64,000 bases of DNA, taken from Absidia repens (lineage: Eukaryota; Mucoromycota; Mucoromycetes; Mucorales; Cunninghamellaceae). The notes under the pieces are model-generated. The model saw nothing but the letters and a program-made list of their open reading frames with translations, made no database searches and had not been told where the DNA came from. Each line of letters begins with the position of its first letter. Position 1 is the first letter of the stretch. Positions 1 through 11,771 of the stretch are shown here, piece by piece. The DNA lies in contig MCGE01000012.1 in the NCBI GenBank assembly GCA_002105175.1, positions 1 to 64,000 of the forward strand, given 5' to 3'. A program made the position numbers and the translations under genes.

Positions 1-328
1 AATTTCCTCCTCGCCTTTATAATATTCATCGTCCAGTTAGTTTACTTTGATGACGATTCATTTTATTCCAGCGCGGCATAAATGCCTTTTCACTGTCTCC
101 CATTGAAAGTAGTCAAGGTAAAACACCACTTTTTACTCATAGGTTTGAATAAAAAAATCTATTCCTTTTTCAAGTATATATATTGCATGCGAAAGAAATT
201 AATATGCGTCGATTGTGAATTACAGTAGGGACCCACATTAACGATATCTGGAATAATGGTAGACCTCGGAATCACAATTCTTCTCCGGTGAACATTGACA
301 GTTGACTGTGAAATATCGTCATTCGAAT

Positions 329-364
<36 letters not shown>

Positions 365-969
365 GATCTCCTAGGCATCATTCATTTTGGAGGTGGGGGT
401 ATGTGATGTTGGGTGCAAATTTGAGCGTATTTCCCTTTATATAGGTGAGAGATAGAGCATCGAGCTATAATATAAAATATAGAGCAAACCCAGTGAAGCA
501 TCTCATTTAGAATCCAGAGCGCTGCGATTGAGCGTAAAACAAGAAACTCGACCTTTAATGACCTTCACCCCCTTCTTTTTTTTTTTTATAAAGGTTTGTC
601 AAAAATGATCAATACTCTCCATCCACTAGCGAGATCGACTCCAACTTTTAATGGAAGATAATGGAAAAGCGAACACCTTTTGTATATATGTCAAGTCCGC
701 TAAAAAACAACCGCTTTCTAGTGTAATACCAAGCAAGTCATGCTCCTCACTTAAAAAAATATAGACTGATAATTCCCATTTTTCCCTTTACCATCGTCAG
801 AGAGCCATATATACTGGCAAACACAGTAAAAACAATAAAACATCCTAATAAGATACTTTCCAGGCATTACCGTCACGAGTAACACGCACCAAAAACACAC
901 TGCACGGCCTCTATTGGAAGCAACTTGAACAAGGCTATTAGGGGATCTGAAGAGTGATCAACTCAAGCT
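1..969. other. AT-rich intergenic sequence, no gene seen
   Basis: No open frame here has coding character. The stretch contains a long T run at about 331-363 and scattered short A/T runs. It leads into the first copy of the dispersed repeat. Confidence 0.6.
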
Positions 970-2060
970 AAAGAGACTATTGTAAACAACATATCTAATA
1001 TACTGCACTGTACTGTTGAAGGCAGACAAACACGAGAAAGATTGTAAATGGATGTCTTTTATTGAAACAGAATAACTATTAATTCTAGTCTGGAGGGATG
1101 ATGGTAAAAAGGAATCTATCGCACAAAACATGAGGGAGACTAAAGGGACATTTTTCATTGGGGTTTGAAGGAAGTAAAAGAAACATATTTTATTCGAATA
1201 TAGATACGAACTAAGGATAAACTAACACTAAACTAAGCTAATGGACGTTCCAAAAAACCAGCTAAAGGCGGTTCAAAATCCTGGATCCAAAATGAAAAGG
1301 TGTCCCCTTGCATGTTGTAATCCCTGAGCTGAAAACCCTTCTAAACTAGTCCTGATACAATTCTAGGTCCAAAATAACTCCACAGAAGTTGAATGGTGAA
1401 GAAAAATTGAAAAGAAAAAAAAAAAAAAAGGAAGAGAGCAGAAAGAATAAAAATTACGCGGAGGAGAGAAAATATAATATTCCAAGTGGGCGGGGGTTGA
1501 AAATTTCTAGCCCCTCATTCGGGTCCTGTCTGTCATTCCAGGTGGTCGGTCTATCATTCAGGTTTTGGGGTTGAGTGCCTTTTTTTTTTGTTCGCAACTA
1601 TACACCTTGCAACATGAGTGACATAGTAATTCTATTCTCATAACAGAAGCCGCCACTATTCACTCGTGATGGCATCATGTCTCCCTTCTCTTTTTATAGC
1701 AAGTCTCACAATTCGACGATAGTACCATGGTCGCTCCGTCTTCTTTGTAAAGCAGGCCTCACCATTCAACATTGGTTGCATCATCTTTGTTTCTTTTCAA
1801 GGCAGCCACACTCTCTTCCTTTTACGCCATCCTGCCATCCCATTCATTCTACCAACCACTATATTGTGAAACTCCTCTTCCTTTTAAAACAATTATCATG
1901 GGTACTCATACAAGATCGACGACATGGTCTTCGACGCAACATGGACTACTGTATCTGGGACTAGTTTAGCGTATCCAAACCTTCATTGTAGAATAGAATG
2001 TTACTCAAAATAGAATGGCTTATCCTCTTTACTTTTACCAGTTTGTCTTACAAATGTCAT
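970..2060 (-). repeat. Dispersed non-coding repeat, copy 1
   Basis: First of at least six related copies in the window. The best-conserved core (about 1185-1510) shares long near-identical blocks with the copies near 4.5, 28.1, 31.3, 40.3 and 59.7 kb, including TGTAATCCCTGAGCTGAAAA and AAACTAGTCCTGA. Read on the minus strand it has a TATA-like box (complement of 1692-1698), then a GC-rich block related to the CCCGCCCACGTG of other copies near 1490, the conserved core, and AATAAA-type signals (complement near 1180 and 1055). No long coding frame is conserved between copies. It could be a solo LTR, a non-autonomous element or a non-coding RNA gene family. Outer limits are approximate. Confidence 0.75.
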
Positions 2061-3974
2061 ATTCATTCAAAAAACAATACATACAATCCCATCCCACTAT
2101 GATGTCTATGTTAGACCCACCAATATTAGCTATAGTTTTCTCTTTGCTTGCCCTATATATATATATATATATATGTCATTACGCCTCAATTTAATAATAA
2201 TAATAAAAAAAAAAGCGATTACTTCAACATATACTGCAATCTGATTGTGCATGATGCATTTGCATTTTTACTTATTTATCTACTTTTTAGTACTATTGGG
2301 TTGGTTTGCTCATTGAGCACTTTTGACTTAGATCGTGTGATGGTCCATAGCAATATTTGGAGCATCATTTCACTTTTTTTTTTTTTTTTTGGCTCTACCG
2401 CATTAACGATGCACGCAATGTTGAAGACCCTTCAACATCGAATATTTCTCGAGCATAGACGTATCGTATAATTACCGTTATAGCTCACATCATTTACAGA
2501 GAAAAAGCCCGACATCAAATTCAATATTATTTGCTTCGAACCGCACAGATTCCGTTCACGCCTAATTCCCCTCATTTCCATATCGTAACCTGCACACCAA
2601 ATGACAAATCGTAATTCGTCCGTAGTGCTCTCCTCCATGATCTCATTTCAAACATCATTGATAATTATGACGCATAAACATTTCGCAAAAGCCTTTATTT
2701 GGCAATGATAATAATTCTAAAGTTATACTGAGAATGAATGAATGATGAAGGATGAAAGTCAAGCAAAAGGAAAAAAAGGTGGTTTTTTTTATTTGTTTAT
2801 TGATGGTGATAAGAATTAGAGACTAAAAATATTGGCAGTACCATTAGAGTATAGCAAAGCTTGAGATAACTAAATGGTAATAACACCAGTACTAATAATT
2901 ACCAGAAGGACACAGCATTGTTTGGTATTGATTGCTTTGCATTGCGTGATTCTTTGTTTTGTATCTCTTGGACTTGATTGGACTTGATTGATTTGTATTG
3001 CTTGGTCTTGATTGATTTCATAACACCAATATTAAAAAAGGGAGCGACTTGAGTATTTGATGGAGATAGCAGCAATACAAAGAGTTTCTTAACACCGTGG
3101 GTTTTGCGGACCATAGTTGCATTTTCCTGTCGACCTGACTTGATATATGACCATTGATCTATAGTAATAAATAAAAAAAGAGAATCGCCGACCTATCAAT
3201 GAAATTGCTTGTACTTGCACTTTTTATATATTTCCTTTTTTCAAAAAGACCTTAAAAATTGGAAGTCATATAATGCTCCCAGTTTTATGTTTTTGAAGTC
3301 GACTTGATCCCAAAACCAAGGGAGAGAGAGAAGGGGAAAAGGAGGAGAAGGGGTTCACCCCACCTGAGTAAAAGGATTGTTCCGGCTCGCTATTTTGGTC
3401 ATTTTTTTCGTTCACGGATGGGACTCAACAGGGCTACCTATATTCAGTCATATAATAAAAAGAAAAATCAAAAAGTCAGTAGGCAAGAAAGAGGAGAGAG
3501 ACGAGGAGGAGGTTATATTATATATATTATACGACTTACTCTGAACATACGGTTGCAATAATTTTAACCCCCCCGTTTAACTGGAGTAAGAGACACGAAT
3601 TACTACAAACCCTATCTGATATGTTCGCTCAACTGAGGGAAGCACTTCTGGCTACTTAACCCTATGGTTACCAGAACATAGAAGCATGGCACAGTGAACA
3701 CTAACGTGCCGATTTCATTTGGCGAAGAGAAAGAGAAAAAGAAGTGTAAAACGACAGCAACAAAAAACATTTTTTTTTATCGTCATGGTAAAAAAACAAA
3801 AACAAGTCGCATTATGAATGTCATATGCGCATATGACCTGATCTACAAAATGTTGCTAATTTAAATTTGATTGGTGTGAATGATAGAGCAGGAAGGAATA
3901 AAGAGGGTATGAAAAATTAGCCATAATGGGGGGGGGTAGAAAGCAGGTCTTTGATACGTCGCGCGCAAAAGAGC
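2061..3974. other. Intergenic, simple repeats, no gene seen
   Basis: Holds an (AT)n tract around 2153-2175, a degenerate array of CTTGATTG-like units around 2965-3020, and many A/T runs. Open frames across the (AT)n and T tracts are low-complexity and have no recognisable domains. Confidence 0.55.
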
Positions 3975-5045
3975 GTACAATGGCGGCTTTTATCACTATA
4001 CCATTGGTCAGAGGATGGTTAATAAATTTTTTTTTTTATTGATGCAGAATTGGGAGATACTGAAACTAAAGAAGAGGGTTCATTCCAACAAGGAATTTAA
4101 CCGGAGAGGTTTTATTGGGGGTACAATGAGGGAGACTATTCTGAGGTTTTAAATAAAGGTTTATATATTCTAAGGGAACGTAAAGGAATGGGTGTAGCAT
4201 GGGTCTTGATTTGTCCTTTTTGTTCTCTTATTGAAACACAACAAGCAATCAAAACACTGATCAAACGGAATTCATTGCTAGCAAACAGAACAAAAAAAGA
4301 AAAGAAAAAAAAGAAAAGAAAAGGAATATATTGTTCAAAACATAAAAGACACTAATGAGACATATTTCATTGAAACAAGTAAAAAGAGACATGTTTTATT
4401 CAGATATAGATATAAATTAAGGACAAGCTAACCCTAAACTAAGCTAATGAAGTCTCCAAAAAGCCAACTCATGGTGGCTTCAGATCCTAGATCCAAAATG
4501 AAAGGGTTTCCCCATCCATCTTGTAATCCCTGAGATGAAAACCCTTCTAAACTAGTCCTAATATAATTCTAGGTCCAAAATAACCTCACACAAATTGAAT
4601 AGTGAAGAAAAAATAAAGGGAAAAAAATAATCAAAAAGAAAGAAAGCAGAAAAAATAAAAACGACAAGTGAGAGAAAATAAACGTTTCACGTGGGCGGGG
4701 GTTAAAATTCCACGCTGATTCCTTTCCAGTGATATTTGTCCATTACAGAACCCTCCCCTTCTCTTCTTGTTTACTGCGTAATTAACATGCAACATTATCA
4801 ACAATATGGTTTCATATTTTATACAACAACCGCTGCATGAGGATCTCTCTCCTTTTTATAGTAGCCAACATCGGGCACATCATGGCTGTCTTCTCATTCT
4901 GTCTTTGCACTCCATATAAACCGGCCTGGCATAGTTTAGTTCATCCTCTCCAACGTAGAATAGCCTATAACTTGTTGAAGAGCAGAATAGTTTATCCTAC
5001 CTTTCCCTTCGCTGCTAGTGTTTTGTCAAACGCCATGAAATTTAT
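3975..5045 (-). repeat. Dispersed non-coding repeat, copy 2
   Basis: Same family as copy 1. The core at about 4380-4705 includes CACGTGGGCGGGGG (about 4689-4702) and the block around TGTAATCCCTGAGATGAAAA. On the minus strand a TATA-like box lies opposite 4852-4858, and AATAAAA signals lie opposite about 4392-4400. The flank at 3977-4100 (GAGGATGGTTAATAAA and what follows) matches copy 6 near 59.46 kb. The unit therefore reaches well beyond the core, and at least about 1 kb is shared in part between copies. Confidence 0.75.
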
Positions 5046-5858
5046 TACTCACTTAGTTTACCTTTCGCCATGTTATATCTACAATAAAAAGCCATTATAT
5101 GTTTTCAATAAATGTTTTCAATAGTTTATAATGTACCATAAAGTATTTTTAAGTGATGGAAAGGAATTCTTCTCCGAATATGGTTCGGTATACCTGCCTA
5201 CCTTCCTCATTTTTTACAATCAGGAATCTACCTACACCGTCATCTCCACTCATACCCAGATAACTTTACTATTCTACTTTTTAAGATATCTCAGAGAAAA
5301 GATAGCTTACATGACACCACCAAAAAAAGGTAACCGCTACTCACCATATACTTTATTGATGCAAAAAAAAAAAGTCTCTGGAGTTTTATCTTTAAAAAGA
5401 TCTTGGTTTAATTCCAAGAAGAATAAGAAAATAGCAATTAAATCTTCAAATACAAAATAAGGAAAAAACAGAAAAAAAAGTTCACTGGCATTTCCCAGGG
5501 TCATTTCATCGGTAGGGTACTATAAAAAAACTCGCTTTGATTCAGTGGACGGTATGCTTAGGAAAAAATCAATTTTCCTCCTAATGCTATATATGGGTAT
5601 GTAGGATATCATATGTGCGCGTGTATATGGCCAAAAAATAAAAATAAAATAAAAATAAAAATAAAGTGGGTGCTCGATCTCTTTTGATAGCTAGTGTATT
5701 TCACCCTGTGCTCAGCTTTCCTTAAGTCTTACTGTCATATCCACTAGGCTCCAAAACAGAATGGGGAACGGTAGGGGGAATATATTGATTAATTCAACAA
5801 AAAAGGCAATGATGGAGGCCAATTTTTTTTTTTTTTAAGAAAAAGCTGTTGTAGACGC
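5046..5858. other. Intergenic, no supported gene
   Basis: An open frame at 5131-5460 has no recognisable domain and a lysine-rich tail derived from A runs, so I do not call it. A short AAAAT-unit tract lies near 5634-5665. Confidence 0.5.
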
Positions 5859-6239
5859 ATGGAAAAGGGGGTGAAAAAAATAAGTGCTTTAACAAATGCT
5901 GACATCAGGAAACATTTCGGACTGTTTAAAAATTTTAACAGGATAGTATTTACGGGTGGAACTCTGCAGAAGAACAATTCTACACATTTGAATGGGGATG
6001 AGAGTCTTGTGGAAGGAATGCGAAGGAATTGTTTCCTAAAAAATCCAACTGTTGAACCTGAAATGGAAAATATCATTACAGCGGAGTTCTGTGGCAACTG
6101 TGCAGCTTCAAAGATCTCAACATGGTTGACGGGCTGGATCCAGTATAAATACTCGGTCATATGCATATCAAAAAACAAACCACGCGCTATAACAATATAT
6201 CCAGGAATCCTCTTAAATAGGTATTATAAGGCAAGCTAA
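5859..6239 (+). CDS. Orphan ORF, possible remnant of a mobile-element or plasmid-type gene
   Basis: A 126-residue open frame starting at ATG 5859, not recognised. It has balanced amino-acid composition, unlike the low-complexity frames around it, and a C-G-N-C pair about three quarters along followed by a Trp/Tyr-rich stretch. No splice sites are needed. It sits in a repeat-rich, gene-poor stretch, which suggests either a lineage-specific gene or a decayed piece of a selfish element. A T run lies just upstream (about 5822-5836). It may equally be a chance ORF. Confidence 0.3.
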   Translation: MEKGVKKISALTNADIRKHFGLFKNFNRIVFTGGTLQKNNSTHLNGDESLVEGMRRNCFLKNPTVEPEMENIITAEFCGNCAASKISTWLTGWIQYKYSVICISKNKPRAITIYPGILLNRYYKAS

Positions 6240-7546
6240 AATGACAAAATGCGTGTTAGAAATAAATAAAATGATCCAAGATATAGGTGACAGTATCCAA
6301 GCGGGGTATGAAGTCCAGCAAATTGATATTGGGACATGTGGCCACCATATAAACGAATAAAGATAATAACACCGAAATTCACATCGTAATAACATCAAGT
6401 CAGTATAAAACATCATAAGGAATTGTAATATAAAAGTCATTTATTTCACGTTTATTATAAACACATGACCAAACAATAAACAAGTAATAATAAACTACAT
6501 ACTGTGTACTATAGACGATTGTATATCTAAAAACTACAATTCTACTCCTGATTCGTCCATTCAGAGTCCTGCCAGAAATATTTTCGTGTCCCAATGTATC
6601 CTGCCAGTCCGGAATGGAATGAAGATTCATGCTTCAAAGCCGGTGGTACTAGCTGACAGAGTAAAAATCAACCCCAGACCCAAGTGTTCCTATTTATAAA
6701 TACCTATAATATAAAGTTAGTAATGATGATGATCTTCATGGTATCATATAATTTACGGCACTTTATATATCACAACTAAGTTTTCCTTACTGGTTAATAG
6801 TCCTTCTGTATGATGAGTAGTTTGCCAAGAAAATTCCAGAATAAGAGTGACCCAATTCAAAAAGCCATCTTCTGCCAATATAGGCATCCACCTGCATCAT
6901 AGCTGTCAATAGACTTTGCAAATATCAACAAAAACTTATACTATGCTATAAAAATATGCAAAGCGATTCATAAAGATGAATATATAGAAACCCGGCGTAT
7001 ATTTTTCTTACCTTATGAAAACTATGGCACAAAAATACTAAAGTACGGCTATATCGCACACTATACAGTACTTATAATCTAGCTATCTGTAAAACCAATA
7101 ACTTGTGCGGGTTTCAACATTGCCAAACTGTAAGAGACAGGTTTCACAGCTGTCGCTAACATTACCGCGTCTTCTCTAGATGGAATGAACAACAGAATGA
7201 GGATGAAGGCATTGACTATATAATATAGCTAACAGTATATATATCAAGAGGTGACTAAAAAAAAAAAAGCAGTATACTCGCCCCTCTCTAGTGAAAGAAA
7301 AAAAAATTGAGGAGAAAGGAATGATCGGCTGGTCGAAACGATTGTAGGCGGGATTTGAATATTTTTTCTTTTTCTCTTTTCACCACTCCTTTTCAGGAAT
7401 CAGAAGGTTCTTCTGTTTATTACCTGCTTCTTTATTTTTCTTCTTATATTCTTTCTTTTTCTTCTCTTTTTCTTATTCCTCTTTTTTTTTTCCATTATTT
7501 ATATACATATATCTATATTTTTTATACCTCTTACATATTCTTTTAT

Positions 7547-7550
<4 letters not shown>
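6240..7550. other. Intergenic and upstream region of the WD40-like gene
   Basis: AT-rich DNA with no convincing coding frame. From about 7360 the plus strand becomes strongly pyrimidine-rich (C/T), as expected for the promoter or 5' untranslated region of the gene starting at 7603. Confidence 0.5.

Positions 7551-7588
<38 letters not shown>
7551..7588 (+). promoter_or_regulatory. Poly(T) tract just upstream of a start codon
   Basis: An uninterrupted run of 38 T on the sense strand ends 14 bases before the ATG at 7603. Similar sense-strand T runs precede several other genes here. Long poly(dA:dT) is known to disfavour nucleosomes in fungal promoters; a role here is inferred. Confidence 0.5.
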
Positions 7589-7591
<3 letters not shown>

Positions 7592-7602
7592 CGCATACCC
7601 CC

Positions 7603-10600
7603 ATGAACTACTATGAGGCGGACACTGAAGAAGGTTTAGACGACCATGTTCAAGAGACTGATGTACCCCCTCTCCGTTCTTTTCCTCAACAGTTGAATCC
7701 GACACCGTCCCCATCTCCATCACCACCACAACAACCAACTTCACTGGCGGTACCTATTATCACCGATTCTTATTATACCATGGATCCTTTATTGAATGAA
7801 GATAGCAACGAAGATTCTGACTATTCTTTGGATTATGAATATCTTGGGCCACGACATCCAGTTTATCGGGAACACAATGACGCTGACAGTGATGCCTCCG
7901 ATCTATCTTCCAATTTTTATGACGATACTACCCCCTCAACCTCAGCACAGTTTATTGAAGGAACAACCTCAACAACAGCTTCAGCATCAGCAGCAACTGG
8001 TTTTGATATGTGGGATGAAGATCCGTATAGCACCAACGACTTTACATGGGAATCCAATGATATGCGACTGACTCACTTTATCAAGGCCAAGCACCGTCGA
8101 TTGCTGAATACTGATAAAATTGCTCCGTGGAACTCACAGACAAGTTTTTGGCGTAAAGAGAAAGGATGGCCAAGGCAACTGCCCTATTCTTCTACAACAA
8201 CCAATCATGACCAATCTGCAAATGCGCTCTGTCTGGTGCCAACGAATTATGGTTTGGGGGAACAGCTCTATGGGATATATCGTGATCGAATTGTCGAATG
8301 TGGTCGGCCTTGGTCCTCTCTTCCATCTTCCATCAAACCTGTCTCGAAATTCACTACGAACGACAAAAGCTCAACGACATGGTTAGACAGCGATGCTCAC
8401 CACCCAACCGATGCCACTACCGCCACCAACACCACCACTAACGCCACTAGCGATAACTCGAATATGATACCATGCTCATTTGACAACAACAATAGCAACA
8501 CCCTCACATCGTCCTCAATATCCTTACCACACCATATATCGGGCTCATCGTCATCGTCGTCAGATGGGTCAAAGTTTTGCTCAACTCATATATCAATCTC
8601 TTTGAAACGCTCATCTTCATCTTCAGCTACTTCGTTACTACCAATGGCGGCAACAGCTTCAAACAATGAAAATGAAGATGATCCGACTGATTCAACAACA
8701 ACATCGTCGATCAAATCTGGTTCTTATATCAACAAATTCATACCCTACACCAAATACATCAAACGATCTGACTTCACACCACCCACTGGACAACAACATG
8801 CTTATCTCAATCTTGGATTTGAACCTCTTTGCTTGGAACACAAATATGGTTATATGGCTATTGGTGGATTGGAAGGTGAATTTGAATTGTATTGCTGCAT
8901 GGATAAGGACCATCCTGTCAAAATATGGGGTACCAAATTCAAGGGACGGGACAACATTATGCTGATGACGAATGCAATACAAATCGTACGATGGAAGCGA
9001 AACACATCATCAAACCCCTTTTCCGACAGCAGCAACAACGACGAAGACGACGTAGCGGATGATTATGACTATTTTTTGCTTGCATGCATGAACGAGGCTG
9101 GAATCCTTGTCTACAAACTACCACCACATCAACAATGTCTTACGAAACAACAACAAAGTTTTGGAATGAAATCGGCCAATAACACCACAACGACTGCTCA
9201 GCTTTATGCACATTTACAATCGTTTGATCATTTACCTATCAATGACGCCAAGGTCAGCCCGGACGGAAGCAAGATGGTCTGTGTTGGGGACGACGGGTTT
9301 ATTTTTATGGTTAACATCTATCATCGCTCGGCAAATCCTACACCGTCGCCATCTCACACGTTGGAATCCGGTACTTCGACCGATATGGATGCTGGTGATT
9401 CTACCATCTCTTTTGGCTCACCTGTGAAATTGGATATTCCCGTCAGCCTTTTACATCAAACACCATCACCAGAACCGACAGCAACAACGGATCCATCGGC
9501 ATCATCATCAACAAATACTGAAGTGGAAGGGCATGCTCATTCATTCAACAAAATCAACAACAGCAATGATGATCTTGGTGACGGTGCGTACTCATCAGCT
9601 ACTCCCTATTCCTCTCAGCACGTTGTTTGGAGTCACTCTTCGGAATATTTTGCTCATACTTCGGATACCCACCATCGTGTTTTGGTCTGGCGTGCTTCGA
9701 CCCTCGATATATTGTGCTCCATTGATGCCGCAGGCTATACATATGCAATCAAGTTTCATCCTTATCTTGACGGTGTTTTGGCGTTTACCAATCGGTACGG
9801 CTACTTTCATACGGTGGATCTCAATCAAGTGCTCGATAGGACAATGAAAAAGGATCAGAACTCACCATCACCACCTTCATTATTCGAATTTGATCAACAG
9901 ACCACAACATACAGGGGACATATATGTAATGCATACTGTATCAAGGAAACAAAATCATCGTCATTGGATTCAAAAGCTTCTTCCTCATCATCACCAGCAT
10001 CACCACTACCAATTAATCAAAACTCTCACTCTTGTCACTATTCTGCTCATCACACCAATCATCTTGATGCAAGACACGAAATGACAATGATTGCGTTCCG
10101 TGGGGAAAAGGACAGGCGATTACGGATTCTAGCGAAAATCAATGGTATACAATGGTCTCAAGACGGATGTTATCTCTATGTGGCAACCAAGAAGCGGGTA
10201 TTGGCATACGAATTCATCTCATGGTCTCAACAATATGTCCATAGTTTGTTTGGCTTGGCAGGGCAAAAAATCAGGCAACTATTGGAAAAACAGCATGACG
10301 AACAGCAGAACGAACATCACCAACACCACCACCATCATCATTATCATTATCATCATAATCATCATCATCACCAACATCGACAACAGCATGAATATCATCA
10401 CCAACAGAATCAACAGCAGCAACAAAAGGGTCATCAGGAACGAAAACGTAAAAAAGGTAGCCTACTTCGTGATGAAAGGAAGAAACGACAAGGACATGGT
10501 ACGCCGGAACAGTCATCTCTTTTTGGCAAGTCTGAACAAAGGTGGCATCAACAATGGTCCAAAATTCCACAACATATCCGACATCAAGTCTTAAATGAAG

Positions 10601-10623
10601 TCAGTCTCTCTACTCATTGGTGA
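7603..10623 (+). CDS. WD40-like protein with DUF2415-type C-terminal segment
   Basis: A 1006-residue, apparently intronless protein. The N-terminal third is Ser/Thr/Asn-rich low complexity. From about residue 395 it shows beta-propeller-like segments: GGLEGEFELYC, then VSPDGSKMVCVGDDGFIF, then HRVLVWRASTLDILCSID, and near 860 the segment LAKINGIQWSQDGCYLYVAT, which resembles the short DUF2415 motif of fungal WD40 proteins. A His-rich stretch (about residues 905-930) and a basic tail follow. The molecular role of this family is unknown to me. The ATG at 7603 is the first in frame, directly after a T-run leader, and AATAAA lies downstream near 10760. It converges with the elongation factor 2 gene. 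Confidence 0.8.
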   Translation: MNYYEADTEEGLDDHVQETDVPPLRSFPQQLNPTPSPSPSPPQQPTSLAVPIITDSYYTMDPLLNEDSNEDSDYSLDYEYLGPRHPVYREHNDADSDASDLSSNFYDDTTPSTSAQFIEGTTSTTASASAATGFDMWDEDPYSTNDFTWESNDMRLTHFIKAKHRRLLNTDKIAPWNSQTSFWRKEKGWPRQLPYSSTTTNHDQSANALCLVPTNYGLGEQLYGIYRDRIVECGRPWSSLPSSIKPVSKFTTNDKSSTTWLDSDAHHPTDATTATNTTTNATSDNSNMIPCSFDNNNSNTLTSSSISLPHHISGSSSSSSDGSKFCSTHISISLKRSSSSSATSLLPMAATASNNENEDDPTDSTTTSSIKSGSYINKFIPYTKYIKRSDFTPPTGQQHAYLNLGFEPLCLEHKYGYMAIGGLEGEFELYCCMDKDHPVKIWGTKFKGRDNIMLMTNAIQIVRWKRNTSSNPFSDSSNNDEDDVADDYDYFLLACMNEAGILVYKLPPHQQCLTKQQQSFGMKSANNTTTTAQLYAHLQSFDHLPINDAKVSPDGSKMVCVGDDGFIFMVNIYHRSANPTPSPSHTLESGTSTDMDAGDSTISFGSPVKLDIPVSLLHQTPSPEPTATTDPSASSSTNTEVEGHAHSFNKINNSNDDLGDGAYSSATPYSSQHVVWSHSSEYFAHTSDTHHRVLVWRASTLDILCSIDAAGYTYAIKFHPYLDGVLAFTNRYGYFHTVDLNQVLDRTMKKDQNSPSPPSLFEFDQQTTTYRGHICNAYCIKETKSSSLDSKASSSSSPASPLPINQNSHSCHYSAHHTNHLDARHEMTMIAFRGEKDRRLRILAKINGIQWSQDGCYLYVATKKRVLAYEFISWSQQYVHSLFGLAGQKIRQLLEKQHDEQQNEHHQHHHHHHYHYHHNHHHHQHRQQHEYHHQQNQQQQQKGHQERKRKKGSLLRDERKKRQGHGTPEQSSLFGKSEQRWHQQWSKIPQHIRHQVLNEVSLSTHW

Positions 10624-11771
10624 AAGACCGCCCTGCTCCCCCCTCTCACACAATTATTATAGCCTCCTTACACACATTTTAGTTACTATAGCTTTATTTA
10701 TGAATTGTTTATTAGACTAGTCTATTCCTCCCATTGTTTATACATTAAATTACAATTGAAATAAAATATCCTCTTATACATATATCTATTACACATATTA
10801 TCTTTTTTTTGTTGTTGTTGTTGTTGTGTTGTTGTTGAGAGAGACCAATAATTATGTTTTTAGATCATGATCCTTCTTTGTTTCTCAATATTCGAACCAA
10901 AGCGCCGGCTTGTTTTGCAAATTTTTTTTTCTAATCTATCCACGGAAATGCGGCATCCCGAATGTCACAAGGTTTCTTTTTTTCTTAAATCCTTCTAGAT
11001 TTCTGTACATTACTGGAATTTGCCACCCCCTCTTATTTTTTTTTTCTTTTTTTCGAGTCATGCTCTTCCTCCCCCCACAATGCAAAGGAGGAAAAAAAAA
11101 AGGAAGAAATTTTTGGGGGACATTTGTTAAGCTGATGATACTCTACTTCTATCATCACAACTATACATCCCTGAATATTGAAACTGGATGGAGAATATAA
11201 CATGTATATTTGTAAAAAGGGAAGGATAATGATGATATGAAAAGAAACATAGTAATGGATTCCGGGGAATGTGCAAAAAGGATGCGTGAGAATTTCAGGT
11301 GTGAGGATGGAGAAATGAGATTAAAAAAAAAAAAAAAAAAAAGAGTAGAGCGCTATAGATATTCAAAGGCAAGTGAGATACATATACAGTGAAAAAAAAA
11401 AAAAAAAGGTAAGCAAACGAATCTACAATATGGCTAGTTCTGTGAAGAGGGCATGACTAAAATTATCATATTGGCTATAGAGCACTGAAAGCAAAAAAAA
11501 ACAAAAAAAACAAAGAAGCATATATATCATTGTGATAAAAATCAGGACGAAGTCTTTATTTTTTTTTTCAACAAATATATACATTAGTATATAGATAATA
11601 AACTAACTACATAACAATAAAAAAAATACTAACTAATAGGGGAGGGGAGAAAATAAATATAAACTATCAAATGAATGGCGACGATATTTGAGATGTAATA
11701 AATGAATAGGGGTGGGTGAACAGAAGGAATTGAGCAAAAAAAAAAAAAAAAAAAGGAAGAGGAGAGATACT
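10624..11771. other. Convergent intergenic region, 3' ends of two genes
   Basis: No gene seen. It holds the AATAAA of the upstream gene (about 10760), a GTT-unit tract at 10812-10838, several A/T runs, and on the complement the AATAAA-rich 3' flank of the elongation factor 2 gene. Confidence 0.5.

Noticed and set aside
1389..1964. Open frames inside repeat copy 1
   Set aside because: They are lysine-rich or low-complexity, and the frames are not preserved in the other copies.
4837..5124. 95-codon open frame inside repeat copy 2
   Set aside because: It overlaps the TATA-like region of the element and is not conserved in the other copies.
5131..5460. 109-codon ORF
   Set aside because: No domain, AT-driven composition and a lysine tail from A runs; no splice context.
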